Shown one piece after another: positions 22,313 to 32,910 of a stretch of 64,000 nucleotides of DNA (position 1 is the stretch's first letter; each line of letters starts with the position of its first letter). The stretch covers positions 1 through 64,000 of the forward strand of contig ONKF01000007.1 of assembly GCA_900318335.1 (NCBI GenBank). The letters run 5' to 3'. The notes below the pieces were generated by a model. That model was not told where the DNA came from. It saw nothing but the letters and a program-made list of their open reading frames with translations, and did not search any database. The position numbers and the translations under genes were made by a program. This stretch comes from an uncultured Prevotellaceae bacterium. Lineage in GTDB: Bacteria; Bacteroidota; Bacteroidia; Bacteroidales; Muribaculaceae.

Positions 22313-24640
22313 ATGAAAAAAATCACATTAACCCTCGCCGTGATGGCGTTGGCACTGGCTGCGTATGCCAAAGATCCAAAGCCCTGTCCCAGCGACTACT
22401 ATTCTAACGCGCTGAACATGAGCGGAGAATCCCTGCTCACTGCATTGTACAACATCATCACGAGCCACACCAACATCGGCTATGACGGCCTGTGGGATGC
22501 CTATGCCGACACCGATACCGATTCCCGCGGCTACTACATCGACATGTACAGCAACTATGACAAGTACACCTATAGTAACAAGTGTGGCAATTACAGCCAG
22601 ATAGGTGACTGCATCAACCGCGAGCACAGTGTGCCCAAGAGCTGGTGGGGCGGCTCTCAGCAGGATCAATACAGCGACATCTTCAACATTGTGCCAACCG
22701 ACGGCTATGTGAACAACCAGCGTTCCAACTACCCCTACGGTGTCTGTGAGGGTGGCACCCGCCTGACTAACGGCCAGTGGATTGCCAAGGGACGCAAGGG
22801 AGCCAGCACACATGCAGGTTATACAGGCATCGTGTTTGAGCCCGATGACGAGTACAAGGGCGATTTTGCACGTGCCTACTTCTACATGGCGACCTGCTAC
22901 AACAACGTCGTCAGCAGCTGGACGAAGTCTGAGGGCAGCGTCTTTTTTGCGGGCAACAGCTATCCCGTGTTCACGACCTATGCCATCGGCTTGCTGCTGG
23001 AATGGCACCGTCTGGACCCCGTGAGTGAGAAAGAAATCACCCGCAACTGCTATGCCCACGCTTGGCAGGGCAACCGTAACCCCTATATCGACCACCCCGA
23101 ACTGGCCGAGTACATCTGGGGTGACATGCAAGGGCAAGCATGGACTGGCGGCGGTTCAGTAGTCACCACGCCCATGTTGATCCAGCCTGCCACTGGCACG
23201 GCCATCAACGTCGGCACCATCGCCGTGGACGGCACGAGTGTGAGCACCCAAGTTAACGTCAATGGTGCCAATCTGACCGAGTCACTCAGCGTCAGTGTGA
23301 GCGGAACAGGATTCAGCGTGTCTCCAACTACCCTGACTGCCGAAGCCGTCAACAGCGGCACTACCGTGACCGTGACCTATAACGGCATCGAGCAGAGTGC
23401 AAACGGCACATTGACCTTGTCGAGCAGCGAGGTGAACCGCAGCGTATCCCTCACCGCCGGCAAGGCACAGTCTGGTGACGATCCCGTCATTCCCACGGGT
23501 GATTACGATATTGAGAACTGGGAAGGTTGCAACTCTGGTGGCTACTGGACCAGCGAGGTACAGGGTGCCGCCTTCAAGTGGCAGTTTACCGATGCTGGCC
23601 TCTGGGCTCAGGCTAACGACCACTGGAATGGTCAGATAGGCTGCCGTTTCGGCAAGAACACCGATTCCTCGATTGCCATGAAACAGGACGTAGCCGGCAC
23701 ATCGGGTCTCTCGTTCTATGCCGCCACCTACGGCACCAGCGATGCCGATGCCACCCTGCAGGTGCTCTACAGTACCGATGGCGGCAGCAACTGGACCATG
23801 CTGAATGAAGTCACACTTACCCGCGAGTTAGTACAATATACCTACAGCCTGGATGTCACCGGCAACGTCCGCTTCAAGTTCCAGCAGACCGCCGGAAAAC
23901 GCCTCAATATCGATGACATCGCCATCTATGCCCCTGCCCAGACGCAAGAGCCCAAGGTATACTTTGGCGAGGCCGTTATGGCCATGCAGGCTGTGAAGGA
24001 TGGTGAATCTACCATCAGCGAGGCTGCTGTTATCACCGAAGACAACGACGAACCCGTCATGGTGAACGTGGAGGGCAACTTTGAGTTGAGCCTTGACCAG
24101 CAAGCGTGGACTAATAGCCTGACGCTGGATGCCAGTGGCGAGACTTTCTACGTACGCCTTGCCAGCACCAATAGCGTTGGTGAGTATGAGGGCGTTATCA
24201 CAGCCACCGCCGGTGAGGTAAGTGCCTATGCTGAAATCGCAGGCACGGTATCCACTCCCAACGTTCTCATTGGCGATGTGAACATGGACAGATCAGTGAC
24301 TATCACCGATGTGACAGCGCTGATCGACTATCTGCTGGGTGGTGACCCGTCTCTGGTTGACCTCCTGGCTGCCGACGTGAATCAGGATGGGAATGTTGCC
24401 ATTACCGACCTCACAACCCTTATCGACGTGTTGTTAGGCGACAATAGCGCTGCCAAGTGGAATGCCTTGCCTGCTCAAGGCGGTATCCGCATCAATAACC
24501 CCATGGGCGAATCGCTTGAAGTCTATAACCTCGATGCCGATGTTATGGCAACGGTAACCACCTCAAGCACCATCTCACTGCCGGCTGGCATCTACATGGT
24601 CACCAGCGACACCCGCTCCCGCAAAGTCGTCGTCAGATAA
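22313..24640 (+). CDS. Secreted endonuclease I-family nuclease with dockerin-like module and T9SS tail
   Basis: 775 residues. Signal peptide 1-19. The endonuclease I domain (about 24-275) has NREHSVPKSW with H105. It is followed by an Ig-like stretch, an anchor-J/MAM-like domain and an extra beta domain (about 545-640) absent from the upstream paralogue. A dockerin-like pair follows (GDVNMDRSVTITD near 655 and ADVNQDGNVAITD near 687). The last 60 residues end with the pattern LPAGIYMV...KVVVR of a type A T9SS sorting domain, so surface delivery by the type IX system is likely. The nuclease halves of the two neighbours are clearly related but diverged, which points to an older tandem duplication. 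Confidence 0.9.
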   Translation: MKKITLTLAVMALALAAYAKDPKPCPSDYYSNALNMSGESLLTALYNIITSHTNIGYDGLWDAYADTDTDSRGYYIDMYSNYDKYTYSNKCGNYSQIGDCINREHSVPKSWWGGSQQDQYSDIFNIVPTDGYVNNQRSNYPYGVCEGGTRLTNGQWIAKGRKGASTHAGYTGIVFEPDDEYKGDFARAYFYMATCYNNVVSSWTKSEGSVFFAGNSYPVFTTYAIGLLLEWHRLDPVSEKEITRNCYAHAWQGNRNPYIDHPELAEYIWGDMQGQAWTGGGSVVTTPMLIQPATGTAINVGTIAVDGTSVSTQVNVNGANLTESLSVSVSGTGFSVSPTTLTAEAVNSGTTVTVTYNGIEQSANGTLTLSSSEVNRSVSLTAGKAQSGDDPVIPTGDYDIENWEGCNSGGYWTSEVQGAAFKWQFTDAGLWAQANDHWNGQIGCRFGKNTDSSIAMKQDVAGTSGLSFYAATYGTSDADATLQVLYSTDGGSNWTMLNEVTLTRELVQYTYSLDVTGNVRFKFQQTAGKRLNIDDIAIYAPAQTQEPKVYFGEAVMAMQAVKDGESTISEAAVITEDNDEPVMVNVEGNFELSLDQQAWTNSLTLDASGETFYVRLASTNSVGEYEGVITATAGEVSAYAEIAGTVSTPNVLIGDVNMDRSVTITDVTALIDYLLGGDPSLVDLLAADVNQDGNVAITDLTTLIDVLLGDNSAAKWNALPAQGGIRINNPMGESLEVYNLDADVMATVTTSSTISLPAGIYMVTSDTRSRKVVVR

Positions 24641-24664
24641 AGACCGCAAACGGAACAGCAACAT

Positions 24665-24705
24665 AAGATGGCCCATCCAGTAGAATCTACCAAATGGGCC
24701 ATCTT
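24665..24705. terminator. Bidirectional terminator between the nuclease gene and rpiB
   Basis: AAGATGGCCCAT (24665-24676) pairs perfectly with ATGGGCCATCTT (24694-24705) around a 17-base loop. The genes on either side converge on it. Confidence 0.85.
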
Positions 24706-24733
24706 AATGTTATTACAACACTAATTGTTGTGG

Positions 24734-25192
24734 TTACTTGACGGGAATCTTGTCGATGCGGCGCTGGTGACGGCCACCCTCGTAGGGGGTCGTCAGGAAG
24801 GCCTCGACCATGGTGATAGCCTCCTCGTCGGTAACGAAGCGGCCGGGCATGGCCAGGACGTTGGCATCGTTGTGTTGACGGGCCAAGCGTGCGACTGCAA
24901 GACGCCAGCACAGGGCCGAACGGATACCCTGATGCTTGTTGAGGGTGATGTTGATGCCCTCGCCACTACCACACACGGCAATGCCGGGATAGCACTCGCC
25001 CTGCTCCACTGCCAGAGCGCAGGGATGGGCAAAGTCGGGATAGTCACAACTGTCCTCGTTGTAGGTACCGAAGTCCTTGCAGGCGATACCCTGCCCCTCA
25101 AGCCAACGCTTGACGGCTTCCTTGACGGGATAGCCCGCGTGATCGCTGCACAGGGCAACGGGGATGCCAGGTTTCAAAATCGAATTATCCAT
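24734..25192 (-). CDS. rpiB: Ribose 5-phosphate isomerase B
   Basis: 152 residues of the RpiB/LacAB family. It interconverts ribose 5-phosphate and ribulose 5-phosphate in the pentose phosphate pathway. The family signatures CSDHAGYPVKE (15-25) and CGSGEGINITLNKH (from C74, the catalytic cysteine) are intact. The gene lies 61 bases downstream of valS on the same strand, but a strong palindromic terminator sits between them. No separate promoter box was recognised, so expression may depend on readthrough. Confidence 0.93.
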   Translation of the reverse strand: MDNSILKPGIPVALCSDHAGYPVKEAVKRWLEGQGIACKDFGTYNEDSCDYPDFAHPCALAVEQGECYPGIAVCGSGEGINITLNKHQGIRSALCWRLAVARLARQHNDANVLAMPGRFVTDEEAITMVEAFLTTPYEGGRHQRRIDKIPVK

Positions 25193-25223
25193 CTCACTAA
25201 TCTCTAATCTTTAATCACTAATC

Positions 25224-25253
25224 AAATAATTGCGCCCATATGGGCGCAATTAT

Positions 25254-25255
<2 letters not shown>
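25224..25255 (-). terminator. Perfect palindromic terminator at the end of valS
   Basis: A 32-base perfect palindrome, each half AAATAATTGCGCCCAT or its complement, overlaps the last two bases of the valS stop codon. A stable GC-rich stem with an A/T-rich base makes it a likely intrinsic terminator in both directions. Confidence 0.75.
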
Positions 25256-27968
<2,713 letters not shown>

Positions 27969-28010
27969 TGTTTTTGGTTATAATATTGATTTATTTTAAT
28001 ATTCAAACGG

Positions 28011-28041
28011 CAAAGATACAGAAAAAGGCTAAAACGGCAAA
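28011..28041 (-). promoter_or_regulatory. Promoter of valS
   Basis: Minus strand TTTG (28038-28041), a 19-base spacer and TATCTTTG (28011-28018) fit both elements of the Bacteroidetes promoter. The predicted leader is about 40 bases. Confidence 0.85.
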
Positions 28042-28341
28042 GTCGTTTGAGGCTTTTTAGCCGTCAGCCATCAATAAAAGCGGCTGATTTGCCTGAGAAA
28101 CAAACCAGCCGCCCATGATTGAAGTGATGTTGGAATGTCTTTTTACTGCTATAAATTGAGTGATTTCTCACTTACAAAGTAGTAGCGAAAAAACAAAGAA
28201 TGGCCAATAGTGTATGCTTGTTCTTTGTTCGTTAAAATATTGATTTATAGTCACTTATGAAACATTAAGGCAAATTCGTGGCCATCGGTAATCAGGGCGC
28301 GTGAAGTGCATCTGAAAAATAGAGAATTGAAAACAATTTAC

Positions 28342-28349
28342 TACCTTTG
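28342..28349 (+). promoter_or_regulatory. -7 box for marC
   Basis: TACCTTTG matches TAnnTTTG; the ATG follows after 35 bases. No -33 TTG at the usual distance was seen. Confidence 0.6.
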
Positions 28350-28384
28350 CAGCGTTAAATCACTATCTAAGTTTTTTATCGGTT

Positions 28385-28963
28385 ATGGGGAAGATTAATT
28401 TCACGCAGATTTTGAGTGCAACGCTGGTGCTGTTGAGTATTATCGACATTGTCGGATCAATACCTATTATCCTGCAGTTAAGGGAAAAGGGGCGCCACGT
28501 GGATGCCTTGAAGGCCACCATCTACTCTACCCTGCTCATGGTCGGGTTCTACTACGGCGGTCACTGGTTGCTGCGCATCTTCAACTGCGACATCCACTCG
28601 TTTGCCACAGCAGGCGGTTTCCTGATGTTCCTGATGGCGCTGGAGATGATTCTCGACGTGGAAATCTTCAAGAACAACACGCCCAACAAGGGGGCGACAA
28701 TGGTGCCGATGGTGTTCCCGCTCATTGCAGGCGCTGGGGTGCTGACCACGCTGATTTCACTCAAGGCGATGTATGACGACGTGAACATCTTCATCGGCCT
28801 GGCCATCAACATGATTTGGGTGTTTGCCGTTATCAAGAGTACTGGCAAGATTCAGCAGATATTGGGCGAGGGCGGCATGATGTTCTCGCGCAAATTCTTC
28901 GGTATTATCCTGCTGGCGATGAGCGTGAAGATGATGACCGAGAACATTGCTCATTTGTTCTAG
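28385..28963 (+). CDS. MarC family integral membrane protein
   Basis: 192 residues with six predicted membrane helices. MarC (UPF0056) family proteins have no settled function; early links to multidrug resistance were not upheld. Family features are DIVGSIPIIL (about 21) in the first helix, the TAGGFLMFLMALEMI helix, and PLIAGAGVLTTLISL (about 112). The gene stands alone with its own promoter. An inverted repeat overlaps its stop codon. Confidence 0.88.
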   Translation: MGKINFTQILSATLVLLSIIDIVGSIPIILQLREKGRHVDALKATIYSTLLMVGFYYGGHWLLRIFNCDIHSFATAGGFLMFLMALEMILDVEIFKNNTPNKGATMVPMVFPLIAGAGVLTTLISLKAMYDDVNIFIGLAINMIWVFAVIKSTGKIQQILGEGGMMFSRKFFGIILLAMSVKMMTENIAHLF

Positions 28964-28976
28964 ACCAATGAGCAAT
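28946..28976. repeat. Inverted repeat over the marC stop codon
   Basis: ATTGCTCATT (28946-28955) and AATGAGCAAT (28967-28976) form a perfect 10-bp stem with an 11-base loop containing the TAG stop. There is no T-run, so it is a possible weak terminator or 3' end stabiliser. Confidence 0.55.
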
Positions 28977-29048
28977 ATTGCTTAGAGGTTACAGATAATA
29001 ATTGCCACATATCCTTTTTCCACAATAATGCCGTTTCCCTGAAATTAC

Positions 29049-29079
29049 TTGCATATCTCATTAATTATCATTACATTTG
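29049..29079 (+). promoter_or_regulatory. Promoter of the duplicated-domain secreted protein
   Basis: TTG (29049-29051), a 20-base spacer and TACATTTG (29072-29079) match both elements. The leader is about 72 bases. Confidence 0.75.
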
Positions 29080-29154
29080 CAGCGATTAAGCAACCCCCTA
29101 TAGAAATCGAATATGTGTTTATCAGTATTATGTTTCAACTAAGTTAAATATTTT

Positions 29155-31161
29155 ATGAAGAGAGTTTTTTCACTATTTGCAATTTCCCTGCTGACCATGT
29201 CAGCATGGTCTGCTAACACCTATGTGAAGGTGACCAGCATTGACCAACTGGAAGAAGGTACGAAGTACATCCTCGTCAATGAGGAAGCCAGCAGCGCCAT
29301 GGGTGCGATCTCCAGTACAAGTACCCCCTATGGTACCTCTGTCGCCGTTACCATCCAGAATGGTATTATCGACATCGAGGGTACTGATGTTGTTGAACTC
29401 TTCTCGGGAGAGGGCAGCGATGACGTCCTTGGCAACCACACATGGACCTTTAACATTGGTGAAGGCAGCCACTACATGTGCTGGACTTCAGGCAATTCTT
29501 TGAACACGGTCAACTCCTCGGCCCCCGAAAATGCGATGTGGATTGCTACCTTGACCGACGACGGTGTCGTGCTGACCAACAAGGCCGACAACACCCGCAA
29601 GCTCCAGTACAATGCAGGTAGCCCCCGTTTTGCTTGCTACACCTCCAGCCAGAAGCCCGCTGTCCTCTATGTTGAGGATGCTAATGTTACGCCTCCCGTG
29701 ACTGTTGCTGCACCCACGCTGCCTGAATCTCAGGAGTTTGAAAACAGCCTCAGCGTAATCATCACCAACAATGAGGAAGGTGCCGACCTCATGTATGCCC
29801 TCAATGATGGCGAATTTACCGAATATACCGAGGCCCTCACTATCACCGAGACCACCACAGTTCGCGCCAAGGCTGTCAAGGGCGATGTCGAGAGTGAAGA
29901 AGTTACTGCTACCTACACCAAGGTTGGGCCTGTTGTCTATATCAACCCATATGTGAAGGTGACGAGCATTGACCAGCTGGAAGTGGGCAAGAAGTACATC
30001 CTCGTCAATGAGGAAGCCAGCAGCGCCATGGGTGCGATTTCCAGTACCAGTACCCCCTACGGTACCTCTGTCGCCGTTACCATCAAGAATGGTATTATTG
30101 ACATTGATGGTACTGATGTAGTTGAGCTCTTCTCGGGAGAGGGCAGCGATGACGCCCTTGGCCACACCACATGGACCTTTAACATTGGTGAAGGCAGCCA
30201 CTACATGTGCTGGACTTCAGGTAATTCTTTGAACACGGTCAACTCCTCGGCCCCCAACAATGCGATGTGGATCGCTACCTTGACCGACGACGGTGTCGTG
30301 CTGACCAACAAGGCCGACGACACCCGCAAGCTCCAGTACAATGCAGGCAGCCCCCGTTTTGCTTGCTACACCTCCAGCCAGAAGCCCGCTGCCCTCTATG
30401 TAGAGTATGTTTCCCAGGAGGACGAGGCCATCACCACCCTTAGCCAAGCCAACGCTCTGGAAGATGACGAGGAATTCACCTTCAACGGCGACGCTGTTGT
30501 TACCGCTTTCAAGAATGGCTACCTGTTCTTGCGCGACGAGAGCGGCTACGGTATGATTTCTGGCGTAGAAGGCACCTTTGCAAACAGTCAGGTGCTGAAC
30601 CAGGGCTGGAATGCCACTAAGACCAGCAACGACGGTTGGGTTTGGTACACCGATGCTGCAGGCCTAAGCACCAGCGATGAGACCAATGCCGAGCTGGCTG
30701 CAGCCCAGAAGCTCACCGCCTTCCCCGACGAGAGCATGATCAATGCCTATGTTTACGTCGAGAAGGTGAACAAGGGATTCTTGCCAATCCGCGTTTTGCC
30801 TCTGCGCGATGACAACACTAGCATTACAATAGCCTCTTACCCATGGGCCGTGAATCAGCCCGCAACTAGCGGCGATTGGAATGCCTATGGTGTTATTGTC
30901 AAGAATGGTGGCACATTGGAGTTCGCTCTTGTTGCTTGGGAGAAATATGTAGAGCCTCAGCCCGAGGGTTTGCGTGGTGACGTGAACATGGACGGGGCAG
31001 TGGACATCAAAGACGTTACCCCCCTTATCGACTATCTGTTGAGTCAAGATCCCACTGGTATCAGCCCTGAGAATGCTGACTGCAACCTCGATGATAATGT
31101 TACCATCATCGACCTTACCGCCCTCATCGACCGTCTGTTGAGTGGCAACTGGGCCGACTGA
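29155..31161 (+). CDS. Secreted multidomain protein with an internal tandem duplication and dockerin-like tail
   Basis: 668 residues. Signal peptide 1-20 (ending SAWSAN). Two nearly identical domains of about 150 residues (about 23-173 and 266-416) begin YVKVTSIDQLE and end QKPA(V/A)LYVE. Between them is a chitobiase-C/Fn3-like domain (about 180-258) with the ALNDGEFTEYTEAL pattern. An OB-fold-like region follows (about 420-590), then a paired dockerin-like module (about 603-663: GDVNMDGAVDIKD and NLDDNVTIIDL). No catalytic motif is evident, so the repeated domains are probably binding or adhesion modules. It ends within the dockerin module without a T9SS tail. A strong promoter precedes it and a terminator follows. 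Confidence 0.85.
   Translation: MKRVFSLFAISLLTMSAWSANTYVKVTSIDQLEEGTKYILVNEEASSAMGAISSTSTPYGTSVAVTIQNGIIDIEGTDVVELFSGEGSDDVLGNHTWTFNIGEGSHYMCWTSGNSLNTVNSSAPENAMWIATLTDDGVVLTNKADNTRKLQYNAGSPRFACYTSSQKPAVLYVEDANVTPPVTVAAPTLPESQEFENSLSVIITNNEEGADLMYALNDGEFTEYTEALTITETTTVRAKAVKGDVESEEVTATYTKVGPVVYINPYVKVTSIDQLEVGKKYILVNEEASSAMGAISSTSTPYGTSVAVTIKNGIIDIDGTDVVELFSGEGSDDALGHTTWTFNIGEGSHYMCWTSGNSLNTVNSSAPNNAMWIATLTDDGVVLTNKADDTRKLQYNAGSPRFACYTSSQKPAALYVEYVSQEDEAITTLSQANALEDDEEFTFNGDAVVTAFKNGYLFLRDESGYGMISGVEGTFANSQVLNQGWNATKTSNDGWVWYTDAAGLSTSDETNAELAAAQKLTAFPDESMINAYVYVEKVNKGFLPIRVLPLRDDNTSITIASYPWAVNQPATSGDWNAYGVIVKNGGTLEFALVAWEKYVEPQPEGLRGDVNMDGAVDIKDVTPLIDYLLSQDPTGISPENADCNLDDNVTIIDLTALIDRLLSGNWAD
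29221..29675 (+). repeat. Direct repeat copy 1 inside the secreted protein gene
   Basis: About 455 bases repeated at 29950-30404 with an exact offset of 729 bases (243 codons). Long runs are identical at the nucleotide level, including synonymous positions, so the duplication or a conversion event is recent. Confidence 0.9.
29950..30404 (+). repeat. Direct repeat copy 2 inside the secreted protein gene
   Basis: Partner of 29221-29675. Recombination between the copies would delete or add exactly 243 codons in frame. Confidence 0.9.
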
Positions 31162-31193
31162 TCCAAGTAAGGAAAGATACTAATTTTTGACCT

Positions 31194-31231
31194 CAAGAGG
31201 GTGAGCCAACGAGTGGTTCACCCTCTTGTTT
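31194..31231 (+). terminator. Intrinsic terminator after the secreted protein gene
   Basis: CAAGAGGGTGAGCC (31194-31207) pairs with GGTTCACCCTCTTG (31215-31228), with one mismatch and a 7-base loop, followed by TTT. Confidence 0.85.
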
Positions 31232-31303
31232 AATTAATGACAAATTCATCTAACTCACGTTACCGACGAGCCGCAAGATTTTAGGTTTCTTCATTGCCAT
31301 GTA

Positions 31304-31343
31304 GAAAAAAACGGCAGCCGTCCCATGGAGGGATGGCTGCCGT
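31304..31343 (-). terminator. Intrinsic terminator of the polysaccharide operon
   Basis: ACGGCAGCC (31311-31319) pairs with GGCTGCCGT (31335-31343), with GTCCC/GGGAT extending the stem inward. On the minus strand it is followed by a run of seven T (31304-31310 is A-rich on the plus strand). It lies about 30 bases past the last gene of the leftward operon. Confidence 0.9.
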
Positions 31344-31372
31344 CGTTATATCAGGAAAGAGGAGTTGGGTGT

Positions 31373-32893
31373 TTACTTTTTCCAGGCGGGGTCGCTCTCG
31401 TTCCAGCAACGGTCGAGCGCTGTGACAGCATATTGCCAGTTACCCTTGCCGCCATCGGGCAGGACAAATGTCGTCTCTCCTGTGATGGCAAGGATATTGG
31501 CGGGATTGTCGAGATGCCCTTTATTTCCCTTGGGATAACGGTAGATGACGTAACGGACGGACTGCTGCATGGGATCGTCGGTCTCGTGGGCACGCCAAGT
31601 GAGGCATTTCTTGCCACCCACCTTCTTGATGTTGAGATCATGGACACGGTGAGGCTCCTTGTTGTCGAGCCATGTGTAGGCCGGGATGAGGGCGGGATAA
31701 TTCGTCTGGTTGGTGGTCAACGAGTCAAGAACGCCCTTGAAGTTGCCGGTGATGCTGTAACCGGGCCACCAGGTCACGCCATGCACATCGTCCAGGGAAC
31801 GTTGGAGCCGCATCTTGTGGTCGAGCTGCGTGGGATTGGCAGGGTCACCGCCTTCCTCGGCTATATCCTTGTGGGACATGACATTGTTGACCGACTGGCC
31901 ATAGTACATGTGGCGTCCGTTGGCATGGTCATTCCACCAGTGCATGAGCACCAGGTCGCTGGCAGCCTTATGCTCCAGTTCCCAATAGAGCTGGGGCACC
32001 ATATAGTCCACCCATCCCTCGGCAGTCCACCTGAGGCAGTCGGCATAGAGGGCATCGTAGCATTGCAGGCCGTTGGTCTCGCTGCCATCAGGATCACTCG
32101 CCTTGTTGCGCCAGATGCCGAAGGGGCTGATTCCGAAGCGCACCCAGGGTTTCACTTCCTGAATGGTGTTGTGTAATTGCTCGATAAGCAAGTCCACATT
32201 GTGGCGGCGCCAGTCGTTCTTGTCCCAACCGATGCCGTACTCGTTGTAGGATGTCGTGTCGGGGAACTCCACCCCACTCACGGGATAGGGATAAAAATAG
32301 TCATCCATGTGCAGGGCATCGATGTCGTATCGGGTGAGAATATCCCGAACCACAGTATCTATAAAGTCGCGAGACTCGGGCAAACCCGGATCGAAGTAGA
32401 GCTTGCCGTCGGCATACTTGAGGAACCACTCGGGGTGCTCGTAATAAATATGGCCGGGTGCGGGCTGATCGTCCTCGCTGCTGGTCACGCGGTAGGGGTT
32501 AATCCATGCGTGCAGTTCCATGCCACGCTTGTGGGTCTGCTCTATCATGAACTGCAGGGGATCCCATACGGGACTCGGTGCCTTGCCCGGCTCACCCGTG
32601 AGCCAACGGCTCCAAGGCTCGAGGTCGCTGATGTAGGCAGCATCGGCCTGCGGGCGTATTTGCCAGATGATGGCATTGCAGTTAGCCCGTTGCAGGAGGT
32701 CCAACTGCTGAATCAGATACTGACGGGTCTGCTCGGGTGTCATCTGAGCATACTGCTGCTGACCGATGATGTGCATCCACGCACCACGGAACTCATGCTT
32801 GGGCAATGAGGACACGGCAGACTCAGCCTCACGGGCAGTCATACAGCCTGTCAATGCCAGCAGAAGCATCAACAGGTTAAAAAATCGCTTCAT
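31373..32893 (-). CDS. Glycosyl hydrolase-like 10 (GHL10/DUF187) lipoprotein
   Basis: 506 residues. A lipoprotein signal LLALTGC puts the lipidated cysteine at C17. The (beta/alpha)8-type GHL10 domain at about 34-400 shows EFRGAWMHIIG, AIIWQIRPQADAAY, HAWINPYRV, DALHMDDYFYPYP and VDYMVPQLYWE. The acidic residues in HMDDYF and QLYWE are candidates for catalysis. An Fn3-like C-terminal domain follows. The family cleaves glycans, but the substrate is not established. It is the last gene of the operon, 17 bases after the beta-helix lipoprotein gene. It may trim or recycle surface glycan, or use outside glycan; context does not settle this. Confidence 0.88.
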   Translation of the reverse strand: MKRFFNLLMLLLALTGCMTAREAESAVSSLPKHEFRGAWMHIIGQQQYAQMTPEQTRQYLIQQLDLLQRANCNAIIWQIRPQADAAYISDLEPWSRWLTGEPGKAPSPVWDPLQFMIEQTHKRGMELHAWINPYRVTSSEDDQPAPGHIYYEHPEWFLKYADGKLYFDPGLPESRDFIDTVVRDILTRYDIDALHMDDYFYPYPVSGVEFPDTTSYNEYGIGWDKNDWRRHNVDLLIEQLHNTIQEVKPWVRFGISPFGIWRNKASDPDGSETNGLQCYDALYADCLRWTAEGWVDYMVPQLYWELEHKAASDLVLMHWWNDHANGRHMYYGQSVNNVMSHKDIAEEGGDPANPTQLDHKMRLQRSLDDVHGVTWWPGYSITGNFKGVLDSLTTNQTNYPALIPAYTWLDNKEPHRVHDLNIKKVGGKKCLTWRAHETDDPMQQSVRYVIYRYPKGNKGHLDNPANILAITGETTFVLPDGGKGNWQYAVTALDRCWNESDPAWKK

Positions 32894-32910
32894 TTTGCTA
32901 AAATTGATGG

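Larger units (their letters stand above)
27969..28384. other. Divergent valS/marC intergenic region with hairpins
   Basis: 416 bases without a gene. It contains the valS promoter (28011-28041) and the marC promoter (28342-28349). GGCTAAAA and TTTTTAGCC near 28027-28062 form one hairpin. A second is formed by GCGGCTGATTTG (28080-28091) and CAAACCAGCCGC (28101-28112), with one mismatch. Since both genes point away from this site, neither hairpin is an obvious terminator of a known transcript. The rest (28113-28341) shows nothing I can name. Confidence 0.55.

Noticed and set aside
27969-28112. T-box or other tRNA-sensing leader before valS
   Set aside because: No T-box sequence is visible, the class is not expected in Bacteroidetes, and the valS promoter lies only about 40 bases before the start.
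29221-30404. Integrated element or CRISPR-like array
   Set aside because: There are only two copies, both coding in frame within one gene; this is an internal domain duplication.
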